64,000 bases of DNA from Bombiscardovia coagulans (GTDB lineage Bacteria; Actinomycetota; Actinomycetes; Actinomycetales; Bifidobacteriaceae). Below the pieces are notes generated by a model, which did no database searches, was not told the origin of the DNA, and saw only the letters and a program-made list of their open reading frames with translations. Shown in pieces: positions 35,868 to 47,500 of the stretch. Every line of letters begins with the position of its first letter. The first letter of the stretch is position 1. Position numbers and translations under genes: made by a program. The stretch lies in the NCBI RefSeq assembly GCF_002259585.1, contig NZ_MWWS01000004.1:558001-622000 (forward strand), in the 5' to 3' direction.

Positions 35868-35939
35868 AGCCTCGGGTGAGAATCGGACTCACGACCTCTT
35901 CCTTACCAAGGAAGTGCTCTGCCACTGAGCTACCGAGGC
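35868..35939 (-). tRNA. tRNA-Thr (anticodon GGT)
   Basis: A 72-base cloverleaf. Acceptor GCCTCGG pairs with CCGAGGC. The anticodon loop TTGGTAA lies between CTTCC and GGAAG. It is four bases from tRNA-Met, so the genes are co-transcribed. Confidence 0.94.
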
Positions 35940-35940
35940 G

Positions 35941-36022
35941 TGGCGGATAGAGGATTCGAACCTCTGAAGCATTACGCGGCTGATTTACAGTCAGCTCCCT
36001 TTGACCACTTGGGAAATCCGCC
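35941..36022 (-). tRNA. tRNA-Tyr (anticodon GTA)
   Basis: An 82-base class II tRNA with a long variable arm. Acceptor GGCGGAT pairs with ATCCGCC and the discriminator is A. The anticodon loop CTGTAAA lies between GCTGA and TCAGC. It is the first gene of the Tyr-Thr-Met cluster. Confidence 0.94.
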
Positions 36023-36141
36023 ATGCCGTAATCAATCTAAACTGAATATGGCAACTTGGCTATAATGCCACTTTTTTCGTTATTGCGCAAGTCGAACCGT
36101 TAATCGTGTCGCGTGTCGAATCTCAGACCCTGCTAATAGGG

Positions 36142-37155
<1,014 letters not shown>

Positions 37156-37179
37156 CTAATTCATTGGTTCGTAACTTAG

Positions 37180-37204
37180 CTGCCCACCGGAACGATGGGC
37201 AGCA
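37180..37204 (-). terminator. Hairpin between nrdE and nrdF
   Basis: Stem GCTGCCCA / TGGGCAGC with a nine-base loop, without a following T run on the minus strand. More likely an mRNA-processing or partial attenuation element than a full terminator. Confidence 0.4.
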
Positions 37205-37231
37205 CTGTCTTTCATTTGAGAGTCTGCGGGC

Positions 37232-39424
37232 TCACAGCATGCAGGAAACGCAATCCTTAACCTCTGTACCTTCCAAAGCTTGCTGGCGAATTCGAATATA
37301 GTAGAGAGTTTTAATACCCTTACGCCAGGCATAGATCTGAGCCTTATTAACTTCGCGAGTCGTTGTGGTGTCAGGGAAGAAGAGGGTCAACGACAATCCC
37401 TGGTCCACATGCTGTGTAGCCTCAGCATACGTATCTATGATCTTCTTCCACCCGATTTCGTATGCATCTTCATAGTAGTCGAGATTGTCATTCGTCATGA
37501 AAGGTGCAGGATAGTACACACGGCCAATCTTACCTTCCTTACGAATCTCAATCTTGGATGGAACCGGCAGGATAGAAGACGTAGAATGGTTGATGTATGA
37601 GATAGAACCAGTTGGCGGAATGGCCTGGAGGTTCTGATTGTAAATACCATCATTGATAATTTGAGCTTGAAGCTCTTTCCAGTCATCCACACTAGGAATG
37701 GCTATATGGTATTTAGCAAAGATGTTTTGCACCTTTTCAGTCTTTGGCTCCAAGGAACGACGTCCATCAGTGTACTTATCGAAGTAGTTGCCTTGTCCAG
37801 GCTGCTTGGCGTAGTCAGACTTCGGGAAGGTCTTAAAAGCATGACCACGTTCCACAGCAATCTGATGAGAAGCCTTATAAGCATGGAAGGCCACCGTCAT
37901 GAAGTACATATCAGTGAAGTCCAAACCTTCATCAGACCCGTAAAGGATGCCTTCTCTAGCCAAAAAGCCATGTAGGTTCATCTGACCTAAACCAATGGCA
38001 TGTCCTTCATCATTACCACGCTTGATTGAAGGAACAGCTTCAATGTTTGTGTGGTCAGAAACTGAAGTAAGAGCACGAATAGCTGTCTCTACGGTATCGG
38101 CTAGGCCACCATCAACAGCTTTGGCAATGTTCAAAGAACCCAGGTTGCAAGAAATATCTCGACCTACATGCTCATAGTTGAGGTTTTCATCGTAACTAGA
38201 AGGTTCCTGCACCTGCAAGATCTCAGAACACAGATTACTCATAGTGATACGGCCATCAATCGGATTAGCTTTGTTGACAGTATCTTCAAAGAGAATATAA
38301 GGATATCCTGATTCAAACTGAATCTCGGCTAAGGTCATAAAGAAGTCGCGCGCATCAATATACTTCTTGTGGATGCGATTATCCTTGACCATCTCTTCGT
38401 AGTGCTCGGTGATAGAAATATCAGCAAAAGGTTTACCGTAGACTCGCTCTACATCATAGGGAGAGAAGAGCGCCATCGGTTCCTTACGCTTGGCAAGTTC
38501 AAAGGTGATATCAGGAACCACCACACCCAAAGCAAGAGACTTGATACGGATTTTCTCATCTGCATTCTCTCGCTTGGTATCCAAGAAACGCATGATATCC
38601 GGATGATGAGCAGATAGGTAAACAGCACCTGCTCCTTGACGCGCACCCAGCTGATTAGCATAGGAGAACGAGTCCTCCAAAAGCTTCATCACAGGCACAA
38701 CACCGGAAGACTGATTTTCAATATGCTTAATGGGAGCGCCTAATTCACGCAAGTTAGAGAGCAATAGCGCTACACCACCGCCACGCTTGGACAGCTGGAG
38801 AGCCGCATTAACGCCACGCGAGATAGATTCCATGTTGTCTTCAATACGCACCAAGAAGCAAGAAACCGGCTCGCCTCGCTGGGCTTTACCTAAGTTGAGG
38901 AAGGTTGGAGTGGCTGGTTGGAAACGGCCTGAGATAATTTCGTCGGTATACTTCATAGCCGCATTCTCGTCGCCGTCTGCCAGCTCTAGAGCAACAGCAA
39001 CACTGCGCTGGGGGAAGTTCTCCAGATATTCCTTGCCGTCAAAGCTCTTCAGCGCATACGAGGTATAAAACTTAAAAGCCCCCAAGAAGGTCTCAAATTC
39101 AAACCCTAGATTGTCTGCATGCTCATAGATTCGATCCAAAAACTCTGGGTTATATTTTTCAAAGACCTGCTGGTCATAGTACAAGTTGTCCACCAAAAAC
39201 TTGATTCGAGCAGCTGTAGAGTCGAACTGCTTCGTATGAGGTTCCACATGAGCATGCATGTACTGATGCTCTGCTTCTTCGTCTTTATTGAACTGTATCT
39301 TGCCATCCGTGTCATAGAGGTTAAGCATGGCATTCAAGGCATGGTAGTCATGCGCAGGATCATAGGTCTCGCCATCTGTCTGTGTCCTGTCTAAAGCCAA
39401 AGAAGTGTCTTCTTGTACTGCCAT
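37232..39424 (-). CDS. nrdE: Class Ib ribonucleotide reductase, large (catalytic) subunit
   Basis: Reduces ribonucleoside diphosphates to deoxy forms. The product has 730 residues. The catalytic region includes [21 protein letters not shown] (first redox Cys), [12 protein letters not shown] (radical Cys region) and the C-terminal shuttle [10 protein letters not shown], whose CxxC is re-reduced by NrdH or another redoxin. The short N-terminus lacks a full ATP-cone, as in class Ib. It lies between nrdI and nrdF. Confidence 0.98.
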   Translation of the reverse strand: MAVQEDTSLALDRTQTDGETYDPAHDYHALNAMLNLYDTDGKIQFNKDEEAEHQYMHAHVEPHTKQFDSTAARIKFLVDNLYYDQQVFEKYNPEFLDRIYEHADNLGFEFETFLGAFKFYTSYALKSFDGKEYLENFPQRSVAVALELADGDENAAMKYTDEIISGRFQPATPTFLNLGKAQRGEPVSCFLVRIEDNMESISRGVNAALQLSKRGGGVALLLSNLRELGAPIKHIENQSSGVVPVMKLLEDSFSYANQLGARQGAGAVYLSAHHPDIMRFLDTKRENADEKIRIKSLALGVVVPDITFELAKRKEPMALFSPYDVERVYGKPFADISITEHYEEMVKDNRIHKKYIDARDFFMTLAEIQFESGYPYILFEDTVNKANPIDGRITMSNLCSEILQVQEPSSYDENLNYEHVGRDISCNLGSLNIAKAVDGGLADTVETAIRALTSVSDHTNIEAVPSIKRGNDEGHAIGLGQMNLHGFLAREGILYGSDEGLDFTDMYFMTVAFHAYKASHQIAVERGHAFKTFPKSDYAKQPGQGNYFDKYTDGRRSLEPKTEKVQNIFAKYHIAIPSVDDWKELQAQIINDGIYNQNLQAIPPTGSISYINHSTSSILPVPSKIEIRKEGKIGRVYYPAPFMTNDNLDYYEDAYEIGWKKIIDTYAEATQHVDQGLSLTLFFPDTTTTREVNKAQIYAWRKGIKTLYYIRIRQQALEGTEVKDCVSCML

Positions 39425-39541
39425 CTGGCATCCTTTCGCGGGTTACCCCTGGGGTTTGTTACCTTCACTCAAAAACCATTAATGATGCTGACCCCGCAAC
39501 GCAATCATCTACCGAAGATATTACGGGAGGGTACAGCTTTT

Positions 39542-40036
39542 CTACTCTGGGTGATTATGGAAAAAATCCAGTACACCCTGCTTCACCTTCTGAACGTCTT
39601 CTGCTGTTCCCATAAGTTCAAAATAATAGAGAAAAGGAACCTTACACTTTTGAGAAATAATATCACCTGCCATGCAAAAAGCATCCCCAAAATTCGTATT
39701 GCCGGAGGCAATAACTCCGCGAATTCCTGCACGATTTGCTGGGTCATTCAAGAAGCGCTTAATCTGTGGCAAGACTGCCTTGTGAGCTGATCCTCCCCCA
39801 TACGTCGGAACCACAAGAATGTAGGGTTCACGCACATTAAGCGGGGGTTCATGCGGCTTCACTGGAATACGAAACACATCTATGCCCTCATCCTCTAACT
39901 GGCAGTTAGCAATGAACCTAGCTGTATTTTCGGACTGTGAGGAAAAGTAAACAACAGCGCCTATTCGTTCACCTACGGCCGGGTACTCAGGGGTGCTCGC
40001 CACCTGCAACGTTTGCTCCGCTGCTACTTCCTCCAT
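39542..40036 (-). CDS. nrdI: Flavodoxin-like NrdI protein
   Basis: Flavoprotein that supplies the oxidant to assemble the Mn2-tyrosyl radical in NrdF. The product has 164 residues from ATG 40036, behind AGGAGGTTTGTA. The FMN-phosphate loop is [32 protein letters not shown] and [18 protein letters not shown] are the family blocks. An N-terminal 25-residue leader is unusual. It heads the nrdIEF cluster; no nrdH lies upstream. Confidence 0.95.
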   Translation of the reverse strand: MEEVAAEQTLQVASTPEYPAVGERIGAVVYFSSQSENTARFIANCQLEDEGIDVFRIPVKPHEPPLNVREPYILVVPTYGGGSAHKAVLPQIKRFLNDPANRAGIRGVIASGNTNFGDAFCMAGDIISQKCKVPFLYYFELMGTAEDVQKVKQGVLDFFHNHPE

Positions 40037-40103
40037 TACAAACCTCCTACTGGCAATGTTAGCCATAATAAAGCTGGGAAAGAAAATCTCAGGCATGCAT
40101 GAA

Positions 40104-40153
40104 TCACTATATCTAGTTCCATGGAGAAAGGCGATAAGCACATATAGTGTTTC
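40104..40153 (-). promoter_or_regulatory. Possible NrdR box pair upstream of nrdI
   Basis: Two AT-rich partial palindromes, ACTAGATATAGTG (about 40104-40119, minus strand) and ACACTATATGTGC (about 40138-40152), are roughly three helical turns apart. The layout resembles NrdR box pairs, whose consensus is near ACACWATATMTTGTGT, but both matches are imperfect. Confidence 0.4.
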
Positions 40154-40232
40154 ATGTACTCATTACCGCAAGTGCAAGGTACTGTCGTCAAACACCAGTG
40201 TTTACATACGAAGATACAGTAAGGCCCGCCAA

Positions 40233-40260
40233 ACACCACAAGTGCCTAGCGGGCCTTCCA
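40233..40260 (-). terminator. Hairpin after groES
   Basis: Stem AAGGCCCGC / GCGGGCCTT around a 19-base loop, 20 bases after the groES stop. The trailing T run on the minus strand is short (TTAC). Confidence 0.5.
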
Positions 40261-40279
40261 TCGACTAACGGTAAAGCAA

Positions 40280-40573
40280 CTACTTCAAGATAGCCAATAC
40301 ATCGCGGGCAGAGACAATCAAATAGTCTTCACCCTCATAGGTAACCTCGGTGCCACCATACTTTGAGTAAAGCACCTTATCTCCAACCTTGATTTCAACA
40401 GGAATCAATTCGCCCTTGTCATCCCTACGGCCTGGGCCTACAGCTAGAACTTCGCCTTGCTGTGGCTTCTCCTTGGCAGTATCTGGGATGACCAGACCTG
40501 AAGCTGTCTTGGTCTCAGCAGGAGCCTGCTTAATAACAACCTTATCTTCCAACGGTGTGAGTGAGATCGACAC
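40280..40573 (-). CDS. groES: Co-chaperonin GroES
   Basis: Heptameric lid for GroEL. The product has 97 residues. The GTG at 40573 lies behind GAGGAGG; the longer frame would translate the operator region. Signatures: [18 protein letters not shown], the mobile loop [31 protein letters not shown] and [18 protein letters not shown] element lies upstream. It stands alone with no groEL next to it, common in Bifidobacteriaceae. Confidence 0.97.
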   Translation of the reverse strand: MSISLTPLEDKVVIKQAPAETKTASGLVIPDTAKEKPQQGEVLAVGPGRRDDKGELIPVEIKVGDKVLYSKYGGTEVTYEGEDYLIVSARDVLAILK

Positions 40574-40691
40574 TGTGGACCTCCTCTTTCTATGAGTACG
40601 CTCAATAATTGCCCGCGCGAGAATGCCGATGAGAGGCTGACGAACACCCACCTAAGTATTCCTTTGCGCTAGTCTTAATGGTAGCGCGAAA

Positions 40692-40718
40692 TTAGCACTC
40701 TGCCAACTTGAGTGCTAA
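40692..40718. promoter_or_regulatory. CIRCE operator (HrcA) upstream of groES
   Basis: TTAGCACTC-N9-GAGTGCTAA, a perfect CIRCE inverted repeat, about 120 bases upstream of the groES start. HrcA binds this element and represses chaperonin genes until heat stress. Confidence 0.95.
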
Positions 40719-40763
40719 CGCTGTAAGTGAACGCACAGCATCTCTGTAGCATTCTGCCGGATA

Positions 40764-41858
40764 TTAGGCGGTTTGAGAATTCTTCTGAGTTCTCCGAGCC
40801 AAAATGGCTTCAACACCTACTTTTCCTAAGGAATCATCGCTTGCTTCTGGAGCATCGACTTCTGCCTGCACTTCTTTTTTGTGAAAATCGGCAGGTTTAC
40901 TAGCGCTGCCTTTCGAAGTAAGAGCAGGCTTGGATTCTACCTGAGCCTTCTCTTCAGACGTAACTCGGGGTACAGCACGAGCAACTTGCTTGGCTGACTT
41001 AATCTCCCGACTTAATATCTCTTCCGGTTTTACAGGCTGACCATGCCTTGGCTGCCCCATAGAAAATGAGAGTAAAGTCTGACTGTTTACAGCTGCTACA
41101 GTATCGGTCTTAGCGGTCTGCATAACTAGTTCTTGAGAAGATTTTTCCTGCACGGGCTGCTCATGCTGTACCGGTGCATATGGGGATTTAGTCACGTCGA
41201 CATGAGCTACCGGTTCAACAGATGGCCTTGCTGTGTGTTGCAGCTGCTGTGCAAGCATCACAGCCGCCCTAATGTCTTCTTGACTCAAAGCGGTCGTCGT
41301 CTGTTCCTTCCCATTATTATGAGACAAACGAACAGTTGCAGACTGAGGTGGTACGATAAGGGGACGTTGCCGCTTACGCTGGCGTTCAGCTATATGCCTC
41401 TCCCACTCTCTTGCCTTCGCAGAAGCTCGGGCTCCGCTCATGAGGACGAACGCAACCAATGTCAGAGGAATCAAACAATACCAAGCACTGAATGCAAACA
41501 CGTACGATAGGGCCACTAAACAGATAGTCACAATGCAGAGGGTGGCTACCAGAAAACGACGTCTACGGACAGCGGCCCGACGCATCATGCGTATTTGCTT
41601 AATGCGTTTCTCTTCCTGCTGCGTCCTGCTGCCATCCTCATGTGGCTGCATAACCAACCCTTTCACCCTATGCGGCTCAACATCACCAAACCGTATCGTC
41701 TTGTTTTCGTCAACCAGGTGGAGCGAGGTAGACATACGATCCTGCTGGTGCTGGGATGCACGCTTCATACCTCTAGACGTTTTCCCTGGCAACCAGCCGA
41801 GCACTAGAATCGCTGCAATCAGTACCAGAAGCACACTAGACAACGACTCATAAACCAT
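40764..41858 (-). CDS. Hypothetical membrane protein
   Basis: Family not recognised. The product has 364 residues: one N-terminal membrane segment (about 5-24), a polar stretch, a basic cluster (RRAAVRRRR near 94-101), and two adjacent segments (about 103-122 and 127-145). A long Gln/Lys/Thr-rich cytoplasmic tail of about 210 residues shows little predicted structure. It resembles poorly characterised Bifidobacteriaceae envelope proteins with disordered tails. GCGACACGCC lies 47 bases upstream of the start. Confidence 0.6.
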   Translation of the reverse strand: MVYESLSSVLLVLIAAILVLGWLPGKTSRGMKRASQHQQDRMSTSLHLVDENKTIRFGDVEPHRVKGLVMQPHEDGSRTQQEEKRIKQIRMMRRAAVRRRRFLVATLCIVTICLVALSYVFAFSAWYCLIPLTLVAFVLMSGARASAKAREWERHIAERQRKRQRPLIVPPQSATVRLSHNNGKEQTTTALSQEDIRAAVMLAQQLQHTARPSVEPVAHVDVTKSPYAPVQHEQPVQEKSSQELVMQTAKTDTVAAVNSQTLLSFSMGQPRHGQPVKPEEILSREIKSAKQVARAVPRVTSEEKAQVESKPALTSKGSASKPADFHKKEVQAEVDAPEASDDSLGKVGVEAILARRTQKNSQTA

Positions 41859-41891
41859 ACTCTCTACGATAGAGGACGGTATGGCCCAATC

Positions 41892-42584
41892 TCAAGTGTT
41901 CACAGGCGTGTCGCGTGTACACATCGATAAACGGTTAACCACTCCACCTTCACACTCATCTGATAACAGGCTAAATGCCAAATGATCACGCCATTGACCC
42001 CGGATAAACATATACCGCTTTCGAAGTCCTTCATTATGCATACCAAGCTTGCGAACTACAGTAAGGGATCGTTTATTTTCCGGTAAAATATCTATCTCAA
42101 TACGGTGCAAATGCGGTCCAGAAGGAGAGAAAAAGGCCCAATCAGCGAGCATGGCCACCGCTAAGGGCGCAAAACCATTCCCAATGTGGCCTTGATCCAC
42201 CCAGTAACCTACTGTTGCTGTACGCATTGCACCATAGCAGATAGCACCCAACGATATTTGCCCCACTATCTGCTTCTGAAACTCCATCAAAAAGACGGCA
42301 CCAGATCCTGCGTCCTCAGCCTTACGCAGGCTGGATACCCACTGATGAAAAGTTAAGCCAGGAGACCCTTCAGGATCCCCCGCCTCCCAAGGTTCTAACC
42401 AACTGCTATTACAACAACGAACCTCAGTCCAATCCTCTTCATCATCCGTAAGTACTGGACGTAAAACAAAATCCCCATATTTATGGGGGGACAACATACG
42501 ATCAGGCATGTTAAGAGGATGATTTACAGGATCCAATCTTGGCGAACGACCTAGGGCGTCTAGCAAAGCATGGAAAACTGGCAT
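41892..42584 (-). CDS. GNAT acetyltransferase, RimJ/RimL-like
   Basis: Transfers acetyl from acetyl-CoA, by family to N-terminal residues of ribosomal proteins or other amines. The product has 230 residues. The GNAT core is about residues 38-210: FVLRPVLTDDEEDWTEVR, VGYWVDQGHIGNGFAPLAVAM with the CoA-binding part, and HRIEIDILPENKRSLTVVRKLGMHNEGLRKRYMFIRGQWRDH. It is transcribed away from FmdB. The last codons overlap the GCGACACGCC element that lies upstream of the next gene. Confidence 0.9.
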   Translation of the reverse strand: MPVFHALLDALGRSPRLDPVNHPLNMPDRMLSPHKYGDFVLRPVLTDDEEDWTEVRCCNSSWLEPWEAGDPEGSPGLTFHQWVSSLRKAEDAGSGAVFLMEFQKQIVGQISLGAICYGAMRTATVGYWVDQGHIGNGFAPLAVAMLADWAFFSPSGPHLHRIEIDILPENKRSLTVVRKLGMHNEGLRKRYMFIRGQWRDHLAFSLLSDECEGGVVNRLSMCTRDTPVNT

Positions 42585-42724
42585 GACTCTATTTTAGAGC
42601 TTAGGACTACCAATGAAATTCAGTGACAGTGTTTTACAGCGTAAAAGTCATCATCTGGGGCGAATCGGGGTTAATATAAGAGGTTGTACAGAAATTGATT
42701 TCACACTCTCGGAGGGAACGAACG

Positions 42725-42931
42725 GTGCCTACCTACCATTATCGCTGCAAGAACTGCGGGTACGACTTCACCAAAGAGCAATCTTTTAGCGACGACCCCA
42801 TAACGGTATGCCCCCAATGCAAGGAAGAACAAGTACATAAAGTGTATTCCGCTGTCCCTATAGAATTCAAAGGACATGGTTTTTACCGGACAGACGGAGC
42901 TAGTTCTTCAAACTCTTCCAGCAAAGAATAA
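42725..42931 (+). CDS. FmdB-family zinc-ribbon regulatory protein
   Basis: The product has 68 residues. The GTG at 42725 is behind GGAGGGAACGAACG; a longer frame from 42695 would include that site. It starts (V)PTYHYRCKNCGYDFTKEQSF, with CKNC and CPQC as the zinc ribbon (about 8-35), and ends in a Ser-rich tail. FmdB proteins are small putative regulators. It is followed by the SAF and mscL genes, a conserved bifidobacterial group. Confidence 0.9.
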   Translation: MPTYHYRCKNCGYDFTKEQSFSDDPITVCPQCKEEQVHKVYSAVPIEFKGHGFYRTDGASSSNSSSKE

Positions 42932-42943
42932 TGACAGCAGAGA

Positions 42944-42979
42944 GGGATTGCTCCCACACTTAACCACATTAGCAATCCC
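42944..42979 (+). terminator. Hairpin between FmdB and SAF genes
   Basis: Stem GGGATTGCT / AGCAATCCC with an 18-base loop. No T run follows, so termination is uncertain. Confidence 0.4.
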
Positions 42980-43018
42980 CATGCAGGTTCGGTCGCCGAA
43001 AAGAGCACACTCATAAGC

Positions 43019-43720
43019 ATGACTGACTTGCATACTTTCTCACAACATTTAGGACTTACCAATAGGCTGGCCGGGCGCCAACGCAGGGCTATACTGAAGC
43101 GAATACTCGTAGCCCTATGCGCTGGCCTAGCTATCTTTTGCGCATTACAAGCTTTCTTAGAACCGCGAGCTCAAACTCAAGTCCTTCTTACCCGTCGTGA
43201 TATACCAAGAGGAACACATATCAAGGCTGACATGCTCAAAGAAGTGCAGTTACCAGTATCACCTGTTTTTGCAACCGTACTCAGCCATCCGCAAGATGCG
43301 ATAGGACTCGTAGCGACCATTGATCTAGAAGCAGGACAGCCTATCACTAAAGCTTCACTCAGCTATATGCCCCGCCTACCACAAAACAGCACTAGCGTAC
43401 GCATCAATCTTGCCTCAGCTCCCGAAGCTCTGTTGCCAGGGCAATTCGTCAAACTAGTTGCCTCAGCAGGGTGTGCACAGAGCACCCCCGACCAAACAGC
43501 CCATAACGCAGAACACAAACCATCTGGTTGCATCATTTCATCCTCGGCACTTATCATGGCTTTACCGAACAAAGATCAAGGTACTTCTGGAATTTCAAGC
43601 GCACTACTAGACAAAACCCCGCAGCATTACACAACATTTGCACTGCCTGTCCAAGATGCGGTTACCATACTGAGTCTGCCACCTGAGACCGCTATCGTTG
43701 CCGTCCATATCGATAATTGA
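43019..43720 (+). CDS. SAF-domain membrane-anchored protein (CpaB-like)
   Basis: The product has 233 residues. A basic N-terminus precedes one membrane anchor (about 28-48). The SAF domain follows (about 53-118): VLLTRRDIPRGTHIKADMLKEVQLP and the strand block GLVATIDLEAGQPITKASL. SAF domains occur in CpaB/RcpC pilus-assembly proteins and sugar-binding enzymes. The C-terminal half resembles CpaB but no pilus genes are near. It has no strong ribosome-binding site; the role is unknown. Confidence 0.75.
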   Translation: MTDLHTFSQHLGLTNRLAGRQRRAILKRILVALCAGLAIFCALQAFLEPRAQTQVLLTRRDIPRGTHIKADMLKEVQLPVSPVFATVLSHPQDAIGLVATIDLEAGQPITKASLSYMPRLPQNSTSVRINLASAPEALLPGQFVKLVASAGCAQSTPDQTAHNAEHKPSGCIISSSALIMALPNKDQGTSGISSALLDKTPQHYTTFALPVQDAVTILSLPPETAIVAVHIDN

Positions 43721-43851
43721 TTTCAATACAACTTATACGCCTTAGGAACGGTGCATATCAAATATAATCGGTCAGATGCTCGCAGCATAATAACAGTTAA
43801 GCATATCTTTCCACGGCGGAAAGTATCAGCTTTCACAATGGAGGCATCATC

Positions 43852-44409
43852 ATGGCATCTCACAACAAGGTGAAGCAACAGGCTGCGCAAGCTGCCCATC
43901 AGCTGGCACTCACCGAGCAAAAGGAACCCCTGGCAGGCTTCAAAAAGTTCATATCCCGCGGCTCCATGATTGACATGGCAGTAGGTGTCGTCATGGGTTC
44001 AGCAGTCACAGCTGTAGTCAACTCTATAGTGAAAAACCTACTGAGTCCCCTGATTGCCATGATTTTCGGTAAACCCGACCTCAGCGGTATACTCACCATT
44101 ACCAATGGCAAAGCAACCATTTCTTTCGGCGCAATTTTGGGCGAGATTCTCAATTTCTTGCTTGTGGCCGCAGCTATCTATTTTTGTATTATCCTGCCTA
44201 TGAATAAGCTACGCGATCTCACTCACTCTGCATCTGGAATTAGCACCGATCAAGAGGAAAGCAAACCTAGTACCGATGAACAAACCCTACAGACACTCAA
44301 CGAAATTCTCGTTCTCATGAAGAAAACTACCAGCTCATACCAGCAGCAGCAACCATCAGAAAACCTCGAAATTACTCATTCACGTTCAGCTGAGAACAGC
44401 CCCCAATGA
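43852..44409 (+). CDS. mscL: Large-conductance mechanosensitive channel
   Basis: Homopentameric channel that releases solutes under hypo-osmotic shock. The product has 185 residues, against about 120-150 in many species. TM1 with the channel signature FKKFISRGSMIDMAVGVVMGSAVTAVVNSIVKNLLSPLI is at about 30-70. TM2 (FGAILGEILNFLLVAAAIYFCII) is at about 92-117. A Gln/Ser-rich tail follows. It starts behind GGAGG. Its 3' end overlaps a convergent small gene by 34 bases. Confidence 0.95.
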   Translation: MASHNKVKQQAAQAAHQLALTEQKEPLAGFKKFISRGSMIDMAVGVVMGSAVTAVVNSIVKNLLSPLIAMIFGKPDLSGILTITNGKATISFGAILGEILNFLLVAAAIYFCIILPMNKLRDLTHSASGISTDQEESKPSTDEQTLQTLNEILVLMKKTTSSYQQQQPSENLEITHSRSAENSPQ

Positions 44410-44594
44410 GGGGGTAGCTCACTCAGAATACGGTTGTCGTCGTCAGTCAACTTACCTTCTGGAGGTTCGATGCTGTGTTTCCCCAGCTCTTGGTCGTCTA
44501 ATCCGTCGCCTTCAAAGCGCTCATTTCCTTGACGTATAACACGACGATGCTTTTTACTAGAACGATTACTGCTGGACTGCATCCTATTACTCAC
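44376..44594 (-). CDS. Small hydrophilic protein, last gene of the FHA operon
   Basis: The product has 72 residues, is highly charged (MSNRMQSSSNRSSKKHRRVI at the start) and has no membrane segment. The C-terminal part, LTDDDNRILSELPPHWG, looks like a conserved short motif. Its ATG overlaps the stop of the upstream 3.7 kb gene, so translational coupling supports it as a real gene. It overlaps the end of mscL on the other strand. The family is unknown. Confidence 0.6.
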   Translation of the reverse strand: MSNRMQSSSNRSSKKHRRVIRQGNERFEGDGLDDQELGKHSIEPPEGKLTDDDNRILSELPPHWGLFSAERE

Positions 44595-47500
44595 TACTCA
44601 TCCTTGCTTTGCAGCGAGTGGAGATGTCGGGCAATTCGATCTGCTTCCTTACCAGGGTTCACGAATGCTGAGACGCTCCAGGATGTCATGACTGGCCAGC
44701 CCAAACGTTCTAAGCCTTCCAAGCGGAAACGATGACGACTCCTAGTTGATTGTGTGTGCATGAAGTCCGCGTCATCCGTCACCACCGCTAAGTTAAATGG
44801 CTGATTTGGCAATCCAACAACCATAGGAATTCTTGTGCCTTCATTGAAGCCATAATCCAAAGCCACGTTTAAGCCCTTTTCCTTCAGGCGCTGAGCTAAG
44901 TCTACAAAGAGAACATTGTTGCTCGAATCAGCCTGACTTGCTTCAAAGTGCTGTTCATCCAGATGATCAGCCCAAGCTAACAACTCTTTGAGCAGACGGG
45001 GACCACTCTGGTGCAAACGAGCTTCCTCCATATCGTCAGCACTAAAAGCACAAACTAGGTCAACATGCCTCTGCGCAAGAGCTAGGGCATCCAGCAGCAT
45101 TCCAGAACCACCATCACCCTCAAGTTTACCAAACTGCTGGAGCAGGCGACCGTGAGAAGTCTTAGCGAAACCGATAGAAATGATAGCGTCAGTGCAAGCA
45201 GCACCAGACACTTCATCAATATCAACAATACGCACATGTCGCAAGAATGCAGCAAAAGCAGAGTCTTTTGCAGCCTGCACTTTTAACTCTGCACCCAGAC
45301 GAACTCGATGGGTCTGGGAAAGCGTCACTATGGTAAGGATGTATGCTCTCGGCACCACCTCAAAGCTCGCCGCTCGCTCCCGTAGCAGCCCAACGACAGC
45401 ATCAATTTCCTGCTGGCTTGATTCCACCAGTCCTGAAGTAAGAACAGGAACGCCGTTGCCACTGACCTGAGTACGCGTCATCTGTCCCATGACGGCCTCT
45501 TGAATAGGTGCAAATGGAATAGCGCCGTATCCGTGATGCTGCAAAAAGTCCATTACAACTGGTGGCCGACGAGAGGGATAACCTGGACTACTCACCTTGA
45601 CCAGCATCTTGCACAAATAAGAAAGACCGTCAGAAGTTATTGTTTGCTGGTGTCCCACAACAACTACTTGGCGTACACGAGCTAAAATAGACAGCATTTG
45701 AACAGAAGGAACATGAGCTGCCGCATCAATAATGGCCACATCAGCTATTGGCTCTGGCTTCGTTTGTAGAGCGAGAGTTCCAGGAGTAGCTACCATAATC
45801 GGTTTAGCTGCCGCCATCAATGTGGGGAACGTATCAATGAGTTCATCCAGGGAAGGTCCCGACTGACTAGAGAGGGCAGCATGAAGCTGGTTAGCTTCCT
45901 GTTTATGAGCAAATAGAATTTCACTCAGTCTACGTTGGCTTTCCTGCCCAACCATGGGACCAATACTCAAAACATGCTCAAGGTCAACTTGGTTGAAACG
46001 TTCCGCAGCCGAAGAAAGAGCCGAACCGTCTTGATTTGAGATGATGCGTGACGAGTGCATAATATCATCGAAAACGGTAGTCCACCAGGCCAAACTCAAT
46101 TCTCCACGGACCGCGTCTTCTGAAACTTGACGGTTACGTAGATCATCTACCAGTTCCTGCAAGCCTGCGGCCTTGAATTCTCGTTCCAATGAGCAACGTT
46201 CAGGCAAGGTATCTAGGGCTGTATGGTCGTCAAAGAGAGCTCTCAAACGCTGTTCAATATCTTCGAAAGGTGTAGCTTCTAAATCACCGCCAGCTGGAGT
46301 GGAAGCAAGGACCGTATCTAGGGCAGTCATATCTCGACTGAGAGCCTCGTAAGTATCCAGAATATTGTCAAGCTTACTGGGCAGCACTGGCCATCCCCCG
46401 TGAGGAACAACAGCACGCCACTGTTTCGCCTGCCTAGCTACTACCAACAGCGCTGCATGTAAGTCATCTACCTGAGTACCTACTCGCACCAGCCCTTTGG
46501 CCTCTTTTACCAGACGTCGACGCTCCCAGAAACCCATGGAACTGCCTGCATCTTTGCGATCTTCCTTAGACTGAGTTGCCTCAATCATGGAAGGGATATC
46601 GCGCTCGAAAATCGCTGGCTGGAAAATGTCAAGAACACGACGCAAGTTCTTAAGCATCGCAACCTGCTTGCCCCATTCTTGAGCAGTCTCAGGCACAGGA
46701 AAACCACATGTGTTAACCGTTGACGTAACTTGATCCCTGGTAGCAGGTAAAAGTCGTTCAAGTAAACGAACAACTCGCTTATAGGCGTCAACTGCCTCAT
46801 CTTCGGTATACAGAGAGGCTCCGTACCATGCAGTTTCTTGCGAGCCAGCAGTGAACTCTCCCAGCTTAGCTGCACGTTCTAGCTTGGTGCCCCACTCATC
46901 TATGCGGTCACGTATTTGGCGAGCTGTATCCGCACTTAAGCGGATTCTAGTAGCAGGATGGGTTGGTAAGTTGGCTGTTTGCGCCAAATTCTGAATTGTC
47001 TGGTAAGCCGAAACTCCCCACAGCTTGCTTACACCATGCAAATCGCCCAGATAGCGAGCTAACCGTGAACGAACACCCACTAACTCATCAGAAACCTGAT
47101 CGAAATGAGCAGTAGCCTTACCCGGCTTGAAAGTTACGCCTTCAATCAGTTCCTGGTCAATAGCTTGTTTGGCATTGCTAGATTGGAAATCTAATACCAA
47201 ATCACCCATCTGATTGGCTTGTAGGTACCGCACAAACCGCTGCTTCTGCTCTACTACGCAGGGCACATAAAGGACAGTTCGCCCGTTCATAATGCATCGA
47301 GCAGCTATCGCAGCTGAACTGCTGACACCATTTCGGCCTGAACCTTCATCAAGCAGGACTGAATGTCCTGCAGCAGCCAGGGCTGCAGCATGACGGACCT
47401 TATTGTCCACATCACCAACTTCAAACTCTGTGTGTGGGTCAGCATCAAAGGGGCTATATTGAGGTAGTGGATCACCCTGAACTACTGCTAAAGCATCTTG

